From Erigeron canadensis (Eukaryota > Streptophyta > Magnoliopsida > Asterales > Asteraceae): a DNA stretch of 64,000 nt. A program made the translations under genes and the position numbers. The notes below the pieces were generated by a model that had not been told where the DNA came from, ran no database searches, and was given only the letters and a program-made list of their open reading frames with translations. Shown here piece by piece: positions 24,662 through 35,958 of this stretch (its first letter is position 1; each line of letters begins with the position of its first letter). The stretch covers positions 7,985,513-8,049,512 of the forward strand of contig NC_057762.1 in NCBI RefSeq assembly GCF_010389155.1, written 5' to 3'.

Positions 24662-26033
24662 TTATATACTCAACTTCTGTGTAGAGCTGAGAGCATTCAC
24701 ATGCTGAAGATGAAGGGCGGCCAAAAGTCCCTGCCATGTCTCTCCAGGTGCACCAGCCACATTGAAGTTTAGAAGTTTTTGTTGTTTCTTATAGTAATCC
24801 TCTAATTGTTTGTTCTGCAATATAAATCATGACACATCAAACATAAATCCACACATAATGCTAATAACTCAAGCCGTTTATATAAAAACGTTGAGATTTT
24901 TAAGTGTACCATCAAGTTGCGCCCACTAAGAATATCTTGGTAAGAACCACAAGCCTGATATCCCGTAAGCTTCTTCTGCAAAGACTCTTCCGTGCATTTG
25001 AAATTTAAAACCAAGTCTATATCCACAACTTGATCAAGAATCTCCTGTTAGACATAACATAACAGACATAAATCAAGTTACACTCACCATCTAGTATTAA
25101 GAGCGATACTTGAAAATTGCAAACTGAAATTCACATGTGTAAACAACATCCATACAATTGGAAAAACTTTAAAACAACAATCACCAAGCACACAACTGAA
25201 CTAGTAAACTTACGGCTTGCATTCTTGATCGAGGAATTCCATCTAAAATGAACCCGGTTTCACCCCTGTAGAAACCTTCTTCCAGCCTCTTCGATAACAA
25301 ACCAAATATCACTTCCTCCGGCACAAGCTTGCCTTGATTCACAGCATCCGCAATCTATTTTGAAACAATTGGATTATAAGCTATATATATGTTGAAAAAT
25401 CAAAACCAAGTTATCCAATACTAACAAAATTTACAACCAAATATATAAAAATGTATGTGGTTTTGGCTTTTGACAGTTCACTTTCGGTTTTTTCGATATT
25501 TCTTAAATATGTACAATTACAATCACAAAGCTTAAACCTGCACACTTTGAGCATATTAATTCTATATAATAATTATACTACGTTTGATTCGGTTTTTGTT
25601 GATTGATTTTATCATGAAAACCAAATCAAACCGACCGAAAATTTTTCAAGGAAATGAATTTTCTCACCCTATTAAAAATTACAAAATCAAACATTTACAC
25701 AAATGAATTATATATAATAACCTTTTTGTATAAAGAAGAACGAGGATGCAATTCTTGACGAACAAGTGTACCCATGGAAATATGTGGTACTTTAAGAAGC
25801 CTTGAAAGCTTTTCAGCATAAATTTGTCTATTTGTAAACGGATCCCCAATTACAACCCACTGTACGCCCCGACCCGAAACCGACCCTAAAGAATCCTCCA
25901 TTTCTGATTGGCTATCATAGTGATTATAATCCTCTTCGTAATCGTACTGCAGCTGAGCCGCAGATCCGTACATCCGGCGGCTGATTTGTCCTGATCGGAG
26001 TGCTGCTCTCAGACGACACACCACGGCGGCCAT
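24662..26033 (-). CDS. adenylate-kinase-like protein, mitochondrial (AK7 type) with degenerate P-loop
   Basis: On the - strand the exons are 26033-25722, 25354-25214, 25044-24910 and 24814-24662, joining in frame to 246 residues. Residues 1-25 are arginine-rich without acids, fitting a mitochondrial presequence. The nucleotide-kinase core follows: VQWVVIGDP, AEKLSRLLKVPHISMGTLVRQEL, then GKLVPEEVIFGLLSKRLEE and GETGFILDGIPRSRMQA. The glycine-rich loop that should read GxxGxGK is DPFTNRQ (64-70), so the ATP-binding lysine is missing. The aspartate of the TGDL motif is threonine. FILDGIPR is kept. The family converts ATP plus AMP to 2 ADP; activity of this member is doubtful. The layout fits probable adenylate kinase 7 of Arabidopsis (At3g01820, from memory), which I recall as also atypical at the P-loop. 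Confidence 0.9.
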
Positions 26034-28203
26034 GGCGGCTAGGGTTTTAGTGGCAGGATGGAAAATTAGGGTTTTGATTATGAAAAAAATTGTGTTGATT
26101 TGTTTTTAGGACAAATGAAATGGAAGGACCATGTCTAAAGAGTAAAGAGTGGAGATTGTTGTGTTAGTTTCATTTTATACCCTCAAAGTTTTGATTAGTT
26201 GTAATACTGACTCAATTGTGAATATTGGACATTTTTTGGATGGATTCCTCAAAATAGGGGTTGTAAATGAAATGAACGTTCATCAAGCAGTTGATAACAC
26301 GTTCGGTGGGAAGTATGCTCGTGTTGACTTTTGAGCTAAAGCATTAACAAAAAGTCGTTCGTTAAATAAACAAACATGAATAAACTTTCAATTTTCACTC
26401 CATTTATGTTCATGAAAATTTAATATGTTTTGTGACCATTCGTTCCTGTTTGTTTGTTCAGTTTTTTTAGTTAACATACATGTTATTCTATTTCTAGTTA
26501 CAATCTATATCCATGTTTTAAAAAACAAGTGGGTTATTTCTTTGCAAAATCGTGCTCAATATTCCACCGAGATAATTTTTAATACATGAACTTTTTTAAT
26601 TTCTATACTCATACAACTTTTTTCTATTTAACGGTTTAAATTGAATCACAAAACTTATAAATGTATGTTTGTGTTGAGTTGATTATGAACTTGAAGGAAT
26701 GACATGAACAATTCAAATTTCTAAATGAACGAAGATGAACATTATATAAGTTCATTTATCTATCAGTATATTTTTCTTTCGTTGAGTTATATGAATGAAT
26801 GAACAAGACTTCATTTGTTTGCTTACATCCTAGAAATCATGAATAAAAATAACAGTTGTTTTTACTCGTGTCGGAAAAGACATGATATATTAAATTTTTG
26901 TTTGTATAAAACATGGATGATATTGTACTTATATATATGTATGAACCATTGCTAAAATGGGCTATTGGTTAATATCTTCAGATTTTTACAAGAGGTCTTT
27001 ATGTTTGGACCTCACGAGGTATAGTTTAAAAAGGTAACCAAAAATAAGTTTGTAAATGGCCATGTGATATCTCGATTAAAATGCGTATATCTAAGTTAGA
27101 AGAGTCGCCTAATATGAATAGATATAATGACATTCATCCATCTATAAACTATATATATTTTTTTATTCTTTACTTTTGTAAAGGTTGAATACAATTGAAG
27201 TTATCAATTCTATTTACTTAGACAATTTGTAATTTTGTATCAGATTGATATTTTTATTTGAGTTTTTTTTTAATTGAAAATCTTATCTGCTTGTATAAAC
27301 ATGATTTGGTTTGAGATTAAACATATTTTCTAGACCAAATAACATCTAGAGTAAACTAAAGACATGTACAATGAAATTATATATCTTTATTAGTGGTTTT
27401 GCAATATAAAAAAAGAAAAAGATGTTTACTTAAACTTATAGCATGTTTTATTTATTCTTCTTCTTTTTTCTACTGATTATCACAATAGAAGGTAATTCAG
27501 AGTTAAAAGAAGGAAAGTTAATTCAGTGTATAGAAAATAAGAAAAGATAAAGGGTGTAATAATAACTAGTAGAAAGTTGTTGTGCAGTGTTGTAGTTGGA
27601 AAAGTAAGAAAAGTCAAGTGACATATTTATTGGTAGGAATGACACGTGTAACCCGATGAGTTGTATTTATTCCGAAAAAATAGCGGAGACCCATGTAAAG
27701 TAGTGGTTCACATGACACTTGTTGCTCGACACGGACAAGATTTTCAATCCCTACGATCCTACTACATTACTTGTACACCATTCATGTTTAGAAGGGTGTT
27801 TGTGATTTCTAAAACCGAGTATGCGTTTAAAAGCTGAAAAACATGTTTAACAAGTTTTTTCAAAACTATTTTTTATTTTCATGAAAAGGTAGATAATTAT
27901 TTATTTTCTCCAACATTTTTTTATTATCTATAATATAACTAAAAAATGGATTTAGGTATACTTGACACCCTTAATTCCCCTCATTTAGCCTAATACTCTC
28001 TTCTTATTAATTCTCTGTTTTTTTAATATTTATTTAATAAAAAATGGCCGACCTTTAATTAAAAAAATCTTATAAAAAATCTTTATTATTATTATCTATA
28101 TATATATATCACCTAAAAAAACTCTTACATATTCTCAAGCCTAAGAAAAAACCTACGTTGGCTTTTTTTGCAACAACAAAAAATAAGACCACATTTATAT
28201 ACT
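26034..28203. other. AT-rich intergenic, with a possible MITE at about 26255-26832
   Basis: An AGGGGTTGTAAATGAAATGA start near 26255 and a TTTGCTTACATCCT end near 26832 are loosely inverted and resemble a common plant hAT-type MITE. No target duplication was found, so the call is weak. The remainder is AT-rich with no gene. Confidence 0.35.
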
Positions 28204-28619
28204 ATACACTTTTTGTTTCTCTTTTTATTTAACTAAAGTTGGGAAAAAAAATGGTAAACTGGAATCAATATTTATATGGAGTTAATTTTCATATGTCTCT
28301 TCTTTAGCTTATTGATTAAGTTGTGATATTGGTCATACACTTTTTATTTCTCTTTTTATTTAACTAAAGTTCAAAAATAAGGATAAACTGAAATCAATAT
28401 TTATATGGAGTTAATTTTCATATGTTTCTTCTTTAACTTTCGTATTGATTAAGTTGTGATATTGATCATACACTTTTTGTTTCTCTTTTTATTTAACTAA
28501 AGTTGGGGAAAAAAAAAGGTAAACTGAAATCAATATTTATATGGAGTTAATTTTCATATGTTTCTTCTTTAACTTTCGTATTCATTAAGTTGTGATATTG
28601 GTCATACATTTTTTGTTTC
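28204..28619 (+). repeat. tandem repeat, about 3.1 copies of a 131-136-bp unit
   Basis: Units start ATACACTTTTT at 28204, 28335 and 28468, and a fourth, partial unit starts at 28604. Each contains TTTATTTAACTAAAGTT, ATATTTATATGGAGTTAATT and GATTAAGTTGTGATATTG or close variants. Differences are mostly single bases and short A-run changes, so the expansion appears fairly recent. The array stops about 65 bp left of the Helitron pair. Confidence 0.9.
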
Positions 28620-28684
28620 ACAATTATTATTATAAATTTATATATCTTGAGACTGCTCGTCCAAAGAAAGGGCCTGAGCACTAG

Positions 28685-29530
28685 TCTTTTTATAAAACTA
28701 AAATAGTATATATTTTTTTTATTTGACACTTTTAGTTTTTTGCCATATTGGATTTTTAATAAGGTGTCATTTTTCCATTTAAATTGTTATATTTATATTG
28801 TCATGTATGATATTAATCATCTATTCTTATACTAATCATCAATCATAATCATAATCATTAATATTTATCTTTTCTAATATTTATTTTTCAAAATTACTAT
28901 ATATGAGCTATGTAGCACCGAAACGGTACGGCAAAGAGGTACGGGAACGATACGGGAACGGGAAACGGCAAAACTAAAAAATGCAAGATACGGGTACGGC
29001 AATAAAAAACATATAAATTTAAAATATATCAATTTTTTTATAGACAGACTTGAGACTTTAGATATTATGTATAACTGTATTTGTATAATATATGTTTGAT
29101 CAGTTATTACTCATCGAATTTTTAGTGTTTAATAATTGATTTTGAAATTAAAAAAAATCGAATGTTGATCAAATTGTATATAATATAGTCTGTTTGGAAT
29201 ATGAAAAGTCCATTAAACTCTAATATTAACTAGACTCAGTATGGAAACTTCAAAAAAACGTTTCGGTATCTATGGAAAGTTCAAGGAAAAGTTTCACTCG
29301 TGTTTCGTATACGGAAACATTTCCATGGAGTTTCTGAAACGGGTATGGCTACTTGTTTGAAGTTTCAGTGCATCATAGTATATGAGTATAAAGATGTTAA
29401 TATATACATTATTGGTTATACTATATTTTTTATTAATTCAATATAATTAACTTTTTTCAAATGAGATTATTTATTATATTATTATTTTTTTAAAAAGTAT
29501 ATATTATATTATATTTAAAAAATATACTAG
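28685..29530 (+). mobile_element. Helitron copy 1 (internally shortened) carrying a hAT-type MITE
   Basis: It starts TCTTTTTATAAAACTAAAA at 28685, directly after CTAG, and ends CTAG at 29527-29530. It runs closely parallel to the first part of the copy at 29531-30239, but lacks that copy's last 230 bases, including the hairpin, and holds a MITE at 28908-29378. A TC start, CTAG end and lack of target duplication fit Helitrons. No Rep/helicase is present. Confidence 0.65.
28908..29378. mobile_element. hAT-type MITE nested in Helitron copy 1
   Basis: The inverted ends CTATGTAGCACCGAAAC and GTTTCAGTGCATCATAG are flanked by a perfect 8-bp duplication TATATGAG at 28900-28907 and 29379-29386. Helitron copy 2 shows the uninterrupted site (TATATGAGTATAAAG near 29865). 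This empty-site comparison confirms the boundaries. Confidence 0.93.
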
Positions 29531-30239
29531 TCTTTTTATATAACTAAAAGAGTATATATTTTTTTTATTTGACACGTACTTTTAGTTTTTTGTCATATTG
29601 GATTTTTAATAAGATGTCATTTTTTCATTTAAATTGTTATATTTATATTGTCATGTATGATATTAATCATCTATTCTTATACTTATCATCAATCATAATC
29701 CTAATCATTAATATTTATCTTTTCTCCCCTGCAATGTTGTTGAATTGTTCTAGGGCATAGTCATAGTTGTTGAATTGTTCTAGGGCATAGTCATAGTTAT
29801 CACCGTTTAAATGTTCTATAATCTCACACGGTTTTCCCTATAATATCTATTTTTCAAATTTACTATATGAGTATAAAGATGTTTATATGCATTATTGATT
29901 ATACTATGTTTTTTTATTATTTCAATATAATTAACTTTTTTCAAATGAGATTGTTTATTATATTATTACTTTTTTTTAAAAGTATATATTATATTATATT
30001 TAAAAAATATATATCACAAATTTTTTTTTATGATTTATAAATATTTATGTTTCATTAGTCATGCATTAAGATATTTGACATTTATCATATATTCATAAAG
30101 TATAACTTTATTGTTTGCATCCGTCGTTATCTAATAGTTTTTTCTATATCATAATTTATGAATAATAATGTAACTATCAGTCAATGTAATTTTATTTATG
30201 TTTTCAGTTAAACCCACACAACGTATGGGTATAATCTAG
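29531..30239 (+). mobile_element. Helitron copy 2 with intact 3' hairpin and CTAG end
   Basis: It starts TCTTTTTATATAACTAAAAG at 29531. Near the 3' end, ACCCACACAACGTATGGGT (30212-30230) forms a hairpin with one mismatch, followed six bases later by CTAG (30236-30239) and a host T. This is the textbook 3' end of a plant non-autonomous Helitron. Within it, a 30-bp unit (TTGAATTGTTCTAGGGCATA) is duplicated in tandem at about 29733-29798. No protein is encoded. Confidence 0.82.
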
Positions 30240-30240
30240 T

Positions 30241-30608
30241 TTGTGTTATGTTTGATAAAAGTAGCTGTAGCTTGTAGCTGTATCTTTTAGTCCAAGCTGT
30301 AAGCTGTAACTTTTAGTTATAGTTGTAAGTTGTAACTTTTATTTTCTAAAAGTGTTTGGTATGATAGCTGTATCTGCAACTTCAAGAAGTATTTGTGTAG
30401 TTCTAAAGATTAAAAGCTCATTCGAAAAGCTAAAGCTCATAAAACACTATTTCAAGTAGCGTTTCATTTTGGAGCTTTTTCTTTCAAATATAAGCTAAAG
30501 TTAGTTGCATTCAAACAAAACTTTTAATATTTTAGGAGCTTTTAGTTTAAAATAAAATGCTAAAGCTTCTGAAAAACTCTCGAAAAGCTTGTGCCAAACA
30601 TAGCCATA
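30241..30608. mobile_element. MITE-like element with AGCTT-rich interior
   Basis: The left end TGTGTTATGTTTGATAAAAG is loosely inverted relative to the right end CTTGTGCCAAACATAGCC. The interior is full of AGCTGTAGCT/AAGCTAAAGCT motifs, a common pattern of plant hAT-type MITEs. It abuts the Helitron 3' end. No target duplication was found. Confidence 0.5.
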
Positions 30609-32364
30609 TAAAAGAATAATCTAATGATTAGTTCAAAAATGTAATCACAATCATATTTTAAGTTTTCTCGCCTCCAATTCAATTACTTGCTCAAAGATAA
30701 AAGCATAAAGTAACTAAAATCGATGTTTTAGATTATCTCTAATATTAGAGATGTCTTTACATTTTAAGTGTATTTAGTTGTCACACTTTATCCTAAAAAC
30801 CTTTGAAATCCTTATAAATTCTTAAGTACTTCAGTTTGTATCTATAATTATACCCTATATACAATCATATTTATATATCTTTACATTTCCATATCACATA
30901 TATACAAACATCCTTAAATGGGTGTAATTCCAAAAACACATCCTTAGTTTATAGGAAATAAACACACAAACAACACAAACATTTACATATATTTTATGCA
31001 TTTGAAAGTTTAAACAAGTTAATAACCAAAGACACAGCTCCAAAGACACCATTGAAAAATTCTTAAGCCTAATAATTTGGAAGGCCCTGATTTTTCAGGA
31101 CCATATATGAAAATTAAATGTCAAAAGACTAAAGAATCTTAATATATTGAAATCATATTTGATTGTACTCCTAATCATCTTTACATTACCTTAATAATTA
31201 ACATCTTTGAATTTTTATAAGAGGTTTTGAGGTTCGAACTTAACCAGATAAAATGTTGATGGAGGCCACGAAAGGATTCATGATGAGCTATTGAATATTT
31301 CTGTTGATGAATAAAAAAAATGCGTAAGGGTTTTGTTAAACGTAGCCCTTAGGACTGCATTTAAGGTGTATTAATTAGTTGTACACTTACCATAAAATTC
31401 AGAGGTAGACTTTTGATATGGAAGATACAAATTTTTTATGCACGTTAAATGAAGCCGAGGCTGGGCTACATCTAACATTTTCCTACAATCAAAACTGATG
31501 ACATTTTTGCATCTCTTTCCATGTATATATTATGTACTTCTCAATCTCGAAACATATTGCCCGTACCTTCCTCCCTTGTTCCTTTTTCATTTAAACAAAA
31601 CTACAAAGTTCAAACTGATTTATTCTTATTATTTTTAATTATTAGTTATTATATGTATTAAATAAATTCCATGATATTCTAACTATCCTTTAGACTATAT
31701 CTACCTCCAGGATAATGTGAAACTATAATAAAATTTCACAAGGTTGGAAATTTTAACCATGTTGAAACAAAGGTGTTTATGTCATATTGTCATAAATTGT
31801 TTGACATGAAATTAATGGTTGCAAATGTAAATTTTAGTCTTACATTTTAAAGCAGAAGTGATTAACACATTTCACTATTTCAGTCTATTATAAAAAGAAT
31901 CTATGAAACTTTGTCAAAAAGTGAACGGACTTTGCCAAATTGTCAGTCTCTCAAAAATCACCCTGATCATGTCATTGACATGACCTCATCTTTTCCAATT
32001 CCATAGTAAATCGCTCTCGTTTCTATTTAAGAATTTCCGGCTTTTCAAGCAATTCTAGAGGCGTCTAATGCGGCAATGTCCACTATGATAACAAAGAAAG
32101 AAAAAAAAGAAAAAAATTTTTTTAAGGCTTCAAGTTTTTTAGGGCCTTAAACGATATTAAATTTAAGAGCCTAATTAATTAGCATTAGAAACTAATGTAA
32201 ACAAAGAAAGAAAAAAAAAGTAGATGACTAATGTGAAAATCGCTTGCACTATTGGGTTTTGCCTTCTACTGGTCTGTTGCCTACTGTGAAATAGTGACTA
32301 AAGTTTTATTCCGTGAAATTGTTACCTACTAGCAACTGTACTGTAAAAGATATGAGTAATGATG
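30609..32364. other. AT-rich intergenic, no gene seen
   Basis: No open frame with family resemblance was found. A GAGGTTCGAACTT phrase near 31230 resembles a pol III B box and may mark a SINE fragment, but no A box was convincing. Confidence 0.3.
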
Positions 32365-32513
32365 GATCCTCATAATTAATCAACCTAATAATCCTCTTAA
32401 GGATGAAGCCATATGGAAAAATTAAGGGTGATGAAGAAAGATAATTAGTAGATTACACATGTCAAAGTTTTAGACTATTAGGAGAATTATTAAGCTAAAA
32501 TTTTAGAAGGATC
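32365..32513. mobile_element. short inverted-repeat MITE, family member 1
   Basis: Arms of about 38 bases (GATCCTCATAATTAATCAAC... and its loose complement ending GAAGGATC) pair through CCTAATAATCCTCTTA. The same arm consensus is present at 36301-36454. The target duplication is not clear. Confidence 0.6.
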
Positions 32514-32640
32514 AATCATTTTCCAAAAGATATGTCACATCCACTTATATGTTAGTGCGAGGAATAAAAAGCAAAAAGATAAGTTTTAAATCAATAACCC
32601 ATTAGTGGTGCACGAAAATAACAGATGGAATGCTAATTAA

Positions 32641-32933
32641 GGTTGCGTTTGGTTCACAGATTCTGATAGAATTTGATAGAATTGGAATTGAATTTCATTC
32701 TTTAGTGCATTTGGTTGTTCAATGATGAATGAATATCATTCCGTTGCAATGTAAACATTCTCTCATTTAATGATTACTCCATTCCATGGGGATGGAGAAA
32801 GGAATTTCATTCCTTCCATCACTTAAATCTTCAAAATATGAAAAACATTCCATCAAATTTCATTCCATCAGATTCCAATTCCTTTAACAGATTCTATTTC
32901 TTACAAAAACATTCATGTGAACCAAACGTGCCC
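32641..32933. mobile_element. Tourist-like (PIF/Harbinger) MITE
   Basis: The ends GGTTGCGTTTGGTTCAC and GTGAACCAAACGTGCCC are inverted with three mismatches. They are flanked by TAA at 32638-32640 and 32934-32936. The length of 293 bp and the TAA/TTA target fit Tourist-like elements. The interior has repeated GAATTTCATTCC motifs. Confidence 0.85.
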
Positions 32934-34253
32934 TAAAAGATTACACAGAAAGCAAGAGATTGGATAAAGCAAGACATAAAGAATTAAATATGGGAGATAA
33001 TCAACATAACTAATTTATAATTTCAAATCACGTGTGATTATGAGCGGTGGAGACTTTTCAAATATCTAGGAGATTAATGGAATTTAAAATTTCAAGAAAA
33101 ATTATGATGGTTTAACGGTTCACACTTCACAAATATTAGATGGAAGAAAGCCTTATAATAAAACATTAACCTTAAGAAAAGAATCAATATACTCCCAGGC
33201 TCCTAGTTTTAGGTCTAAGTTGCCTTTATAGTTGGTAGGACTTAGGCTTGTGCTTAACCTAATCCTATGATTGGGTCGGCCCTGGTGTCCAGTTTTTACT
33301 TGCAGACACATTGGCTCACAAACACCTGAATGTTACTTAAAAATATGTAGCATATATCAGAAGTGTTAGAATGAGAAGATTGCGGTTCCCAAAATAAGAA
33401 GATTTCGACTTTGGCTACAAGCTATCGATCAAAGCTCCGATTCTGTTTGATTTTATTTCTTTATTTATCTATCAAAATTATAGTATATAAATAAGGGCTT
33501 AAAGATGTATTCACGATATCACAATATTCACAATGTAATCCCCTGTGATTTGTACGCGTCTTTCAAGGCTAGTTAAAGTCTCCATAATAATAATAATAAT
33601 AATTCTTTCTTCTTTTCAAATTGTTAACATTTAAAACATTTGAAGCTGATTATAGATTTAGAAAGAAAGTAAGTAAATTCGGTTCAGGTTGGTTGACTGC
33701 GGGTATTAAAGATAAAAACAATAGTTGAACCGTTTTACATCGGTTTTTCCGTTTCAATTTTTTTGAGTTTTCGTTTTTCGGTTTTGGTTTATTCAGTTTC
33801 GGATTGAGTGGTCCAGTAGAACGGTTTTTTTGGTTTTCTTTCTTCCTTGTATAAACACAAATATTCCAAAAAAGTTATTTAATTTTACGATACTCACGAC
33901 TTTAAAATGTCACAACGTTAAATTGTCTAGAACTTTCAAATATATAAAAAGAGGGTCCTCTTCGAAGTAGTTTCATTATTTCTGGAAGAAAATGATAAAT
34001 TGTCAGACGAGGCAGCTCCGGGTATTTGAATATTCTCGTTATCCCAATATAATTTGACCATAAAATATAAATAAACTCACATTCTCTTTAGGGATGCTCT
34101 AACAAACTTCATTTTTTCATTACTTTAACTACAAGAGTATAATTCAATACGTATATATATATATATTTCATATTTGTGTGTGTACGTATATATATAGATA
34201 TATAATTAGACAAACTTATTAGTGTCATATATATTGAGTTTCTTTTGTGTCTT
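32934..34253. other. intergenic and promoter region of the calmodulin-like gene
   Basis: No gene was recognised. A (TAA)n-like run lies at 33582-33602. TA-rich segments at 34150-34170 and 34186-34204 lie 50-105 bases upstream of the start codon and could include the TATA element. Confidence 0.35.
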
Positions 34254-34688
34254 ATGGACAAAGTACAACAATACGAACGTGTATTTAGACATTTGGACTC
34301 GAACGGTGATGGGAAGATATCGGCACCAGAGCTCCAAATATGCGTCGAGAAGATAGGCGGCGAGTTGTCGTTGGAGGAGGCGGAAATCGTGGCAGAGTTA
34401 ATAGACTCGGATGGCGACGGAATGTTGAGCTTAGAGGACTTGGTTAAAGTTGTGGAAAGTGCAAATGATGAAGAGAAAATGAATGACTTGAAAATGGCTT
34501 TTAAAATGTATGAAGATGATCAAACGGATGGTTATTGTGGTTGTATAACACCTAAAAGTTTGAAGAGAATGCTTAGTAAGTTAGGAGATTCGAGAACGGT
34601 TGATGAGTGTGAGCTGATGATTGCGACGTTTGATCTCGATGGCAATGGTGTACTTGATTTTTATGAGTTTCAGTATATGATGTCTTGA
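34254..34688 (+). CDS. calmodulin-like EF-hand protein
   Basis: This intronless gene of 144 residues is built like a calmodulin-like (CML) calcium sensor with two EF-hand pairs. Loop 1 is D15-E26 (DSNGDGKISAPE). Loop 2 is 51-62 (DSDGDGMLSLED), with aspartate in place of the last glutamate. Loop 4 is D127-E138 (DLDGNGVLDFYE). The third loop (about 87-101) is degenerate and lengthened (DDQTDGYCGC) and probably does not bind calcium. The start is taken as the ATG at 34254: the frame extends three codons further up, but only through a TTG. No targeting or lipidation signal is seen. The place next to adenylate kinase 7 and RPE fits Arabidopsis At3g01830 (from memory). Confidence 0.93.
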   Translation: MDKVQQYERVFRHLDSNGDGKISAPELQICVEKIGGELSLEEAEIVAELIDSDGDGMLSLEDLVKVVESANDEEKMNDLKMAFKMYEDDQTDGYCGCITPKSLKRMLSKLGDSRTVDECELMIATFDLDGNGVLDFYEFQYMMS

Positions 34689-35567
34689 TGATCCATATGG
34701 TAGCTAAGGTTGGGTGATATGATATGATGGAAATTGCGAGATATATATGCGTGTATTTTTGTTTTTCATTGTTGATATGATGATATCTATATTGATTCAT
34801 AAAAAAAACGGTAGATTGATAGGAACCGTCTGATCCCATGTACCGAATTGGTACCCACATAACCCCCAGCAGGGATAGTGTCAAGGTAATTCAACCACTT
34901 AAATTCAATTCTGTCTCTGGCAAGATTCGAACCTAGGTTGCTCCTAGAAAGTGGCAGCTGGTGGCCAACTCTTCTACGAAGGGTTGGTTATCTATATTGA
35001 TTCATATGTTGAGCATTTTTTCAATCACTTGCATTGTTCATTTTGAGCTGTATATATAGTATATCTAATATAGTTGCCTGAGTTGTATATATGTAATTGC
35101 AAGTTATTTGCATTTTTCACCTGTAATTTTTGTAGATACAGATATTTTTTTTTTTGTAGAGTGGCAGATGCACTAAATTCTTATTATGGCTTCTTGTAAT
35201 GCTTATCTGACGTTTATAGCAGACGAATTTGTTTTCTCATAGAAGTTTTTGTTTGCAAGTAAAAGCAGTCAATTCTAAACCAATAAATAAAACCATAACA
35301 ACATACAAGTAACAGACTAGAAAAGGTAAAAGTTAAAACTGCATATTCTACTCATCTCCTCTAGAGAATGTGTGTAACTGTAAACTAGTACTCCTTACAG
35401 ACCATGGATCAGCAAGTGTCATGAAACGCTAAGCTAAATGGTTAATTGCAATGCAATGCAAAGCAAAGCAAAAAATGGTCAAATGTAATTATAAATTAGT
35501 AGTTGTGTATATAGGTATGTAATCGTGCATATGAATTTTTTGGATGAATTGAAGGGGGTGTTTTTTG
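34689..35567. other. 3' region of the CML gene with a SINE
   Basis: A SINE-like unit lies at 34800-34990 (separate entry). The rest is AT-rich, with an ATGCAATGCAAAGCAAAGCA run near 35450 and no gene. Confidence 0.35.
34800..34990 (-). mobile_element. tRNA-related SINE fragment
   Basis: On the - strand AGGTTCGAATCTT (complement of about 34922-34934) matches a pol III B box. Sequence GTACCGAATTGGTACCCACA near 34841 resembles that at 14319-14338, suggesting one family. No clear tail is visible. Confidence 0.55.
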
Positions 35568-35958
35568 TAGAACAAGGCGGTCAACGAATGATTTTGTAAA
35601 CCAAGTAGACCCGGCGTTCCTAACCCTAGTGACTGACAGGGGAAAATTCTTGCCAACTCCGGGTTTTGCATAAGCCTGTCTCCAGACAAGTTAAAGACCA
35701 AACTTCCCGTCCCAGCCTTTCCATGTTGCATACTCGCATCCATACTTTATCAAACAATGTTGGTTTTGTTTTAAATGGTCAATCCAAAAGGGGGTCAAAC
35801 CTTAGCGTTCCGAAGTCATTTGGAGTTGCAGTCCACGTCTACAAAAGCCCGGAGGTCTGGGCTCCAGCTTAAACTACTTGGCAAAGTCTGGCATTCACAA
35901 GTCACAACCCCGGATATACTTGTTTTACAAGATCATCTGTTGACCATCCCTTGTTCTA
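35568..35958. mobile_element. inverted-repeat (MITE-like) element with long arms
   Basis: TAGAACAAGGCGGTCAACGA at 35568 is mirrored by a right arm ending at 35958 whose complement begins TAGAACAAGGGATGGTCAAC. The arms share ATGATYTTGTAAA-CAAGTA and continue, diverged, for about 90-100 bases. The element is richer in GC than its surroundings. No target duplication was found. It could fold into a long hairpin if transcribed. Confidence 0.7.

Noticed and set aside
28204..28619. CRISPR-like array
   Set aside because: The repeats are contiguous 131-136-bp units without unique spacers, in a plant genome; it is a simple tandem repeat.
34245..34253. Upstream start for the calmodulin-like gene
   Set aside because: The extension would begin at TTG; plant CML proteins normally start at ATG, here 34254.
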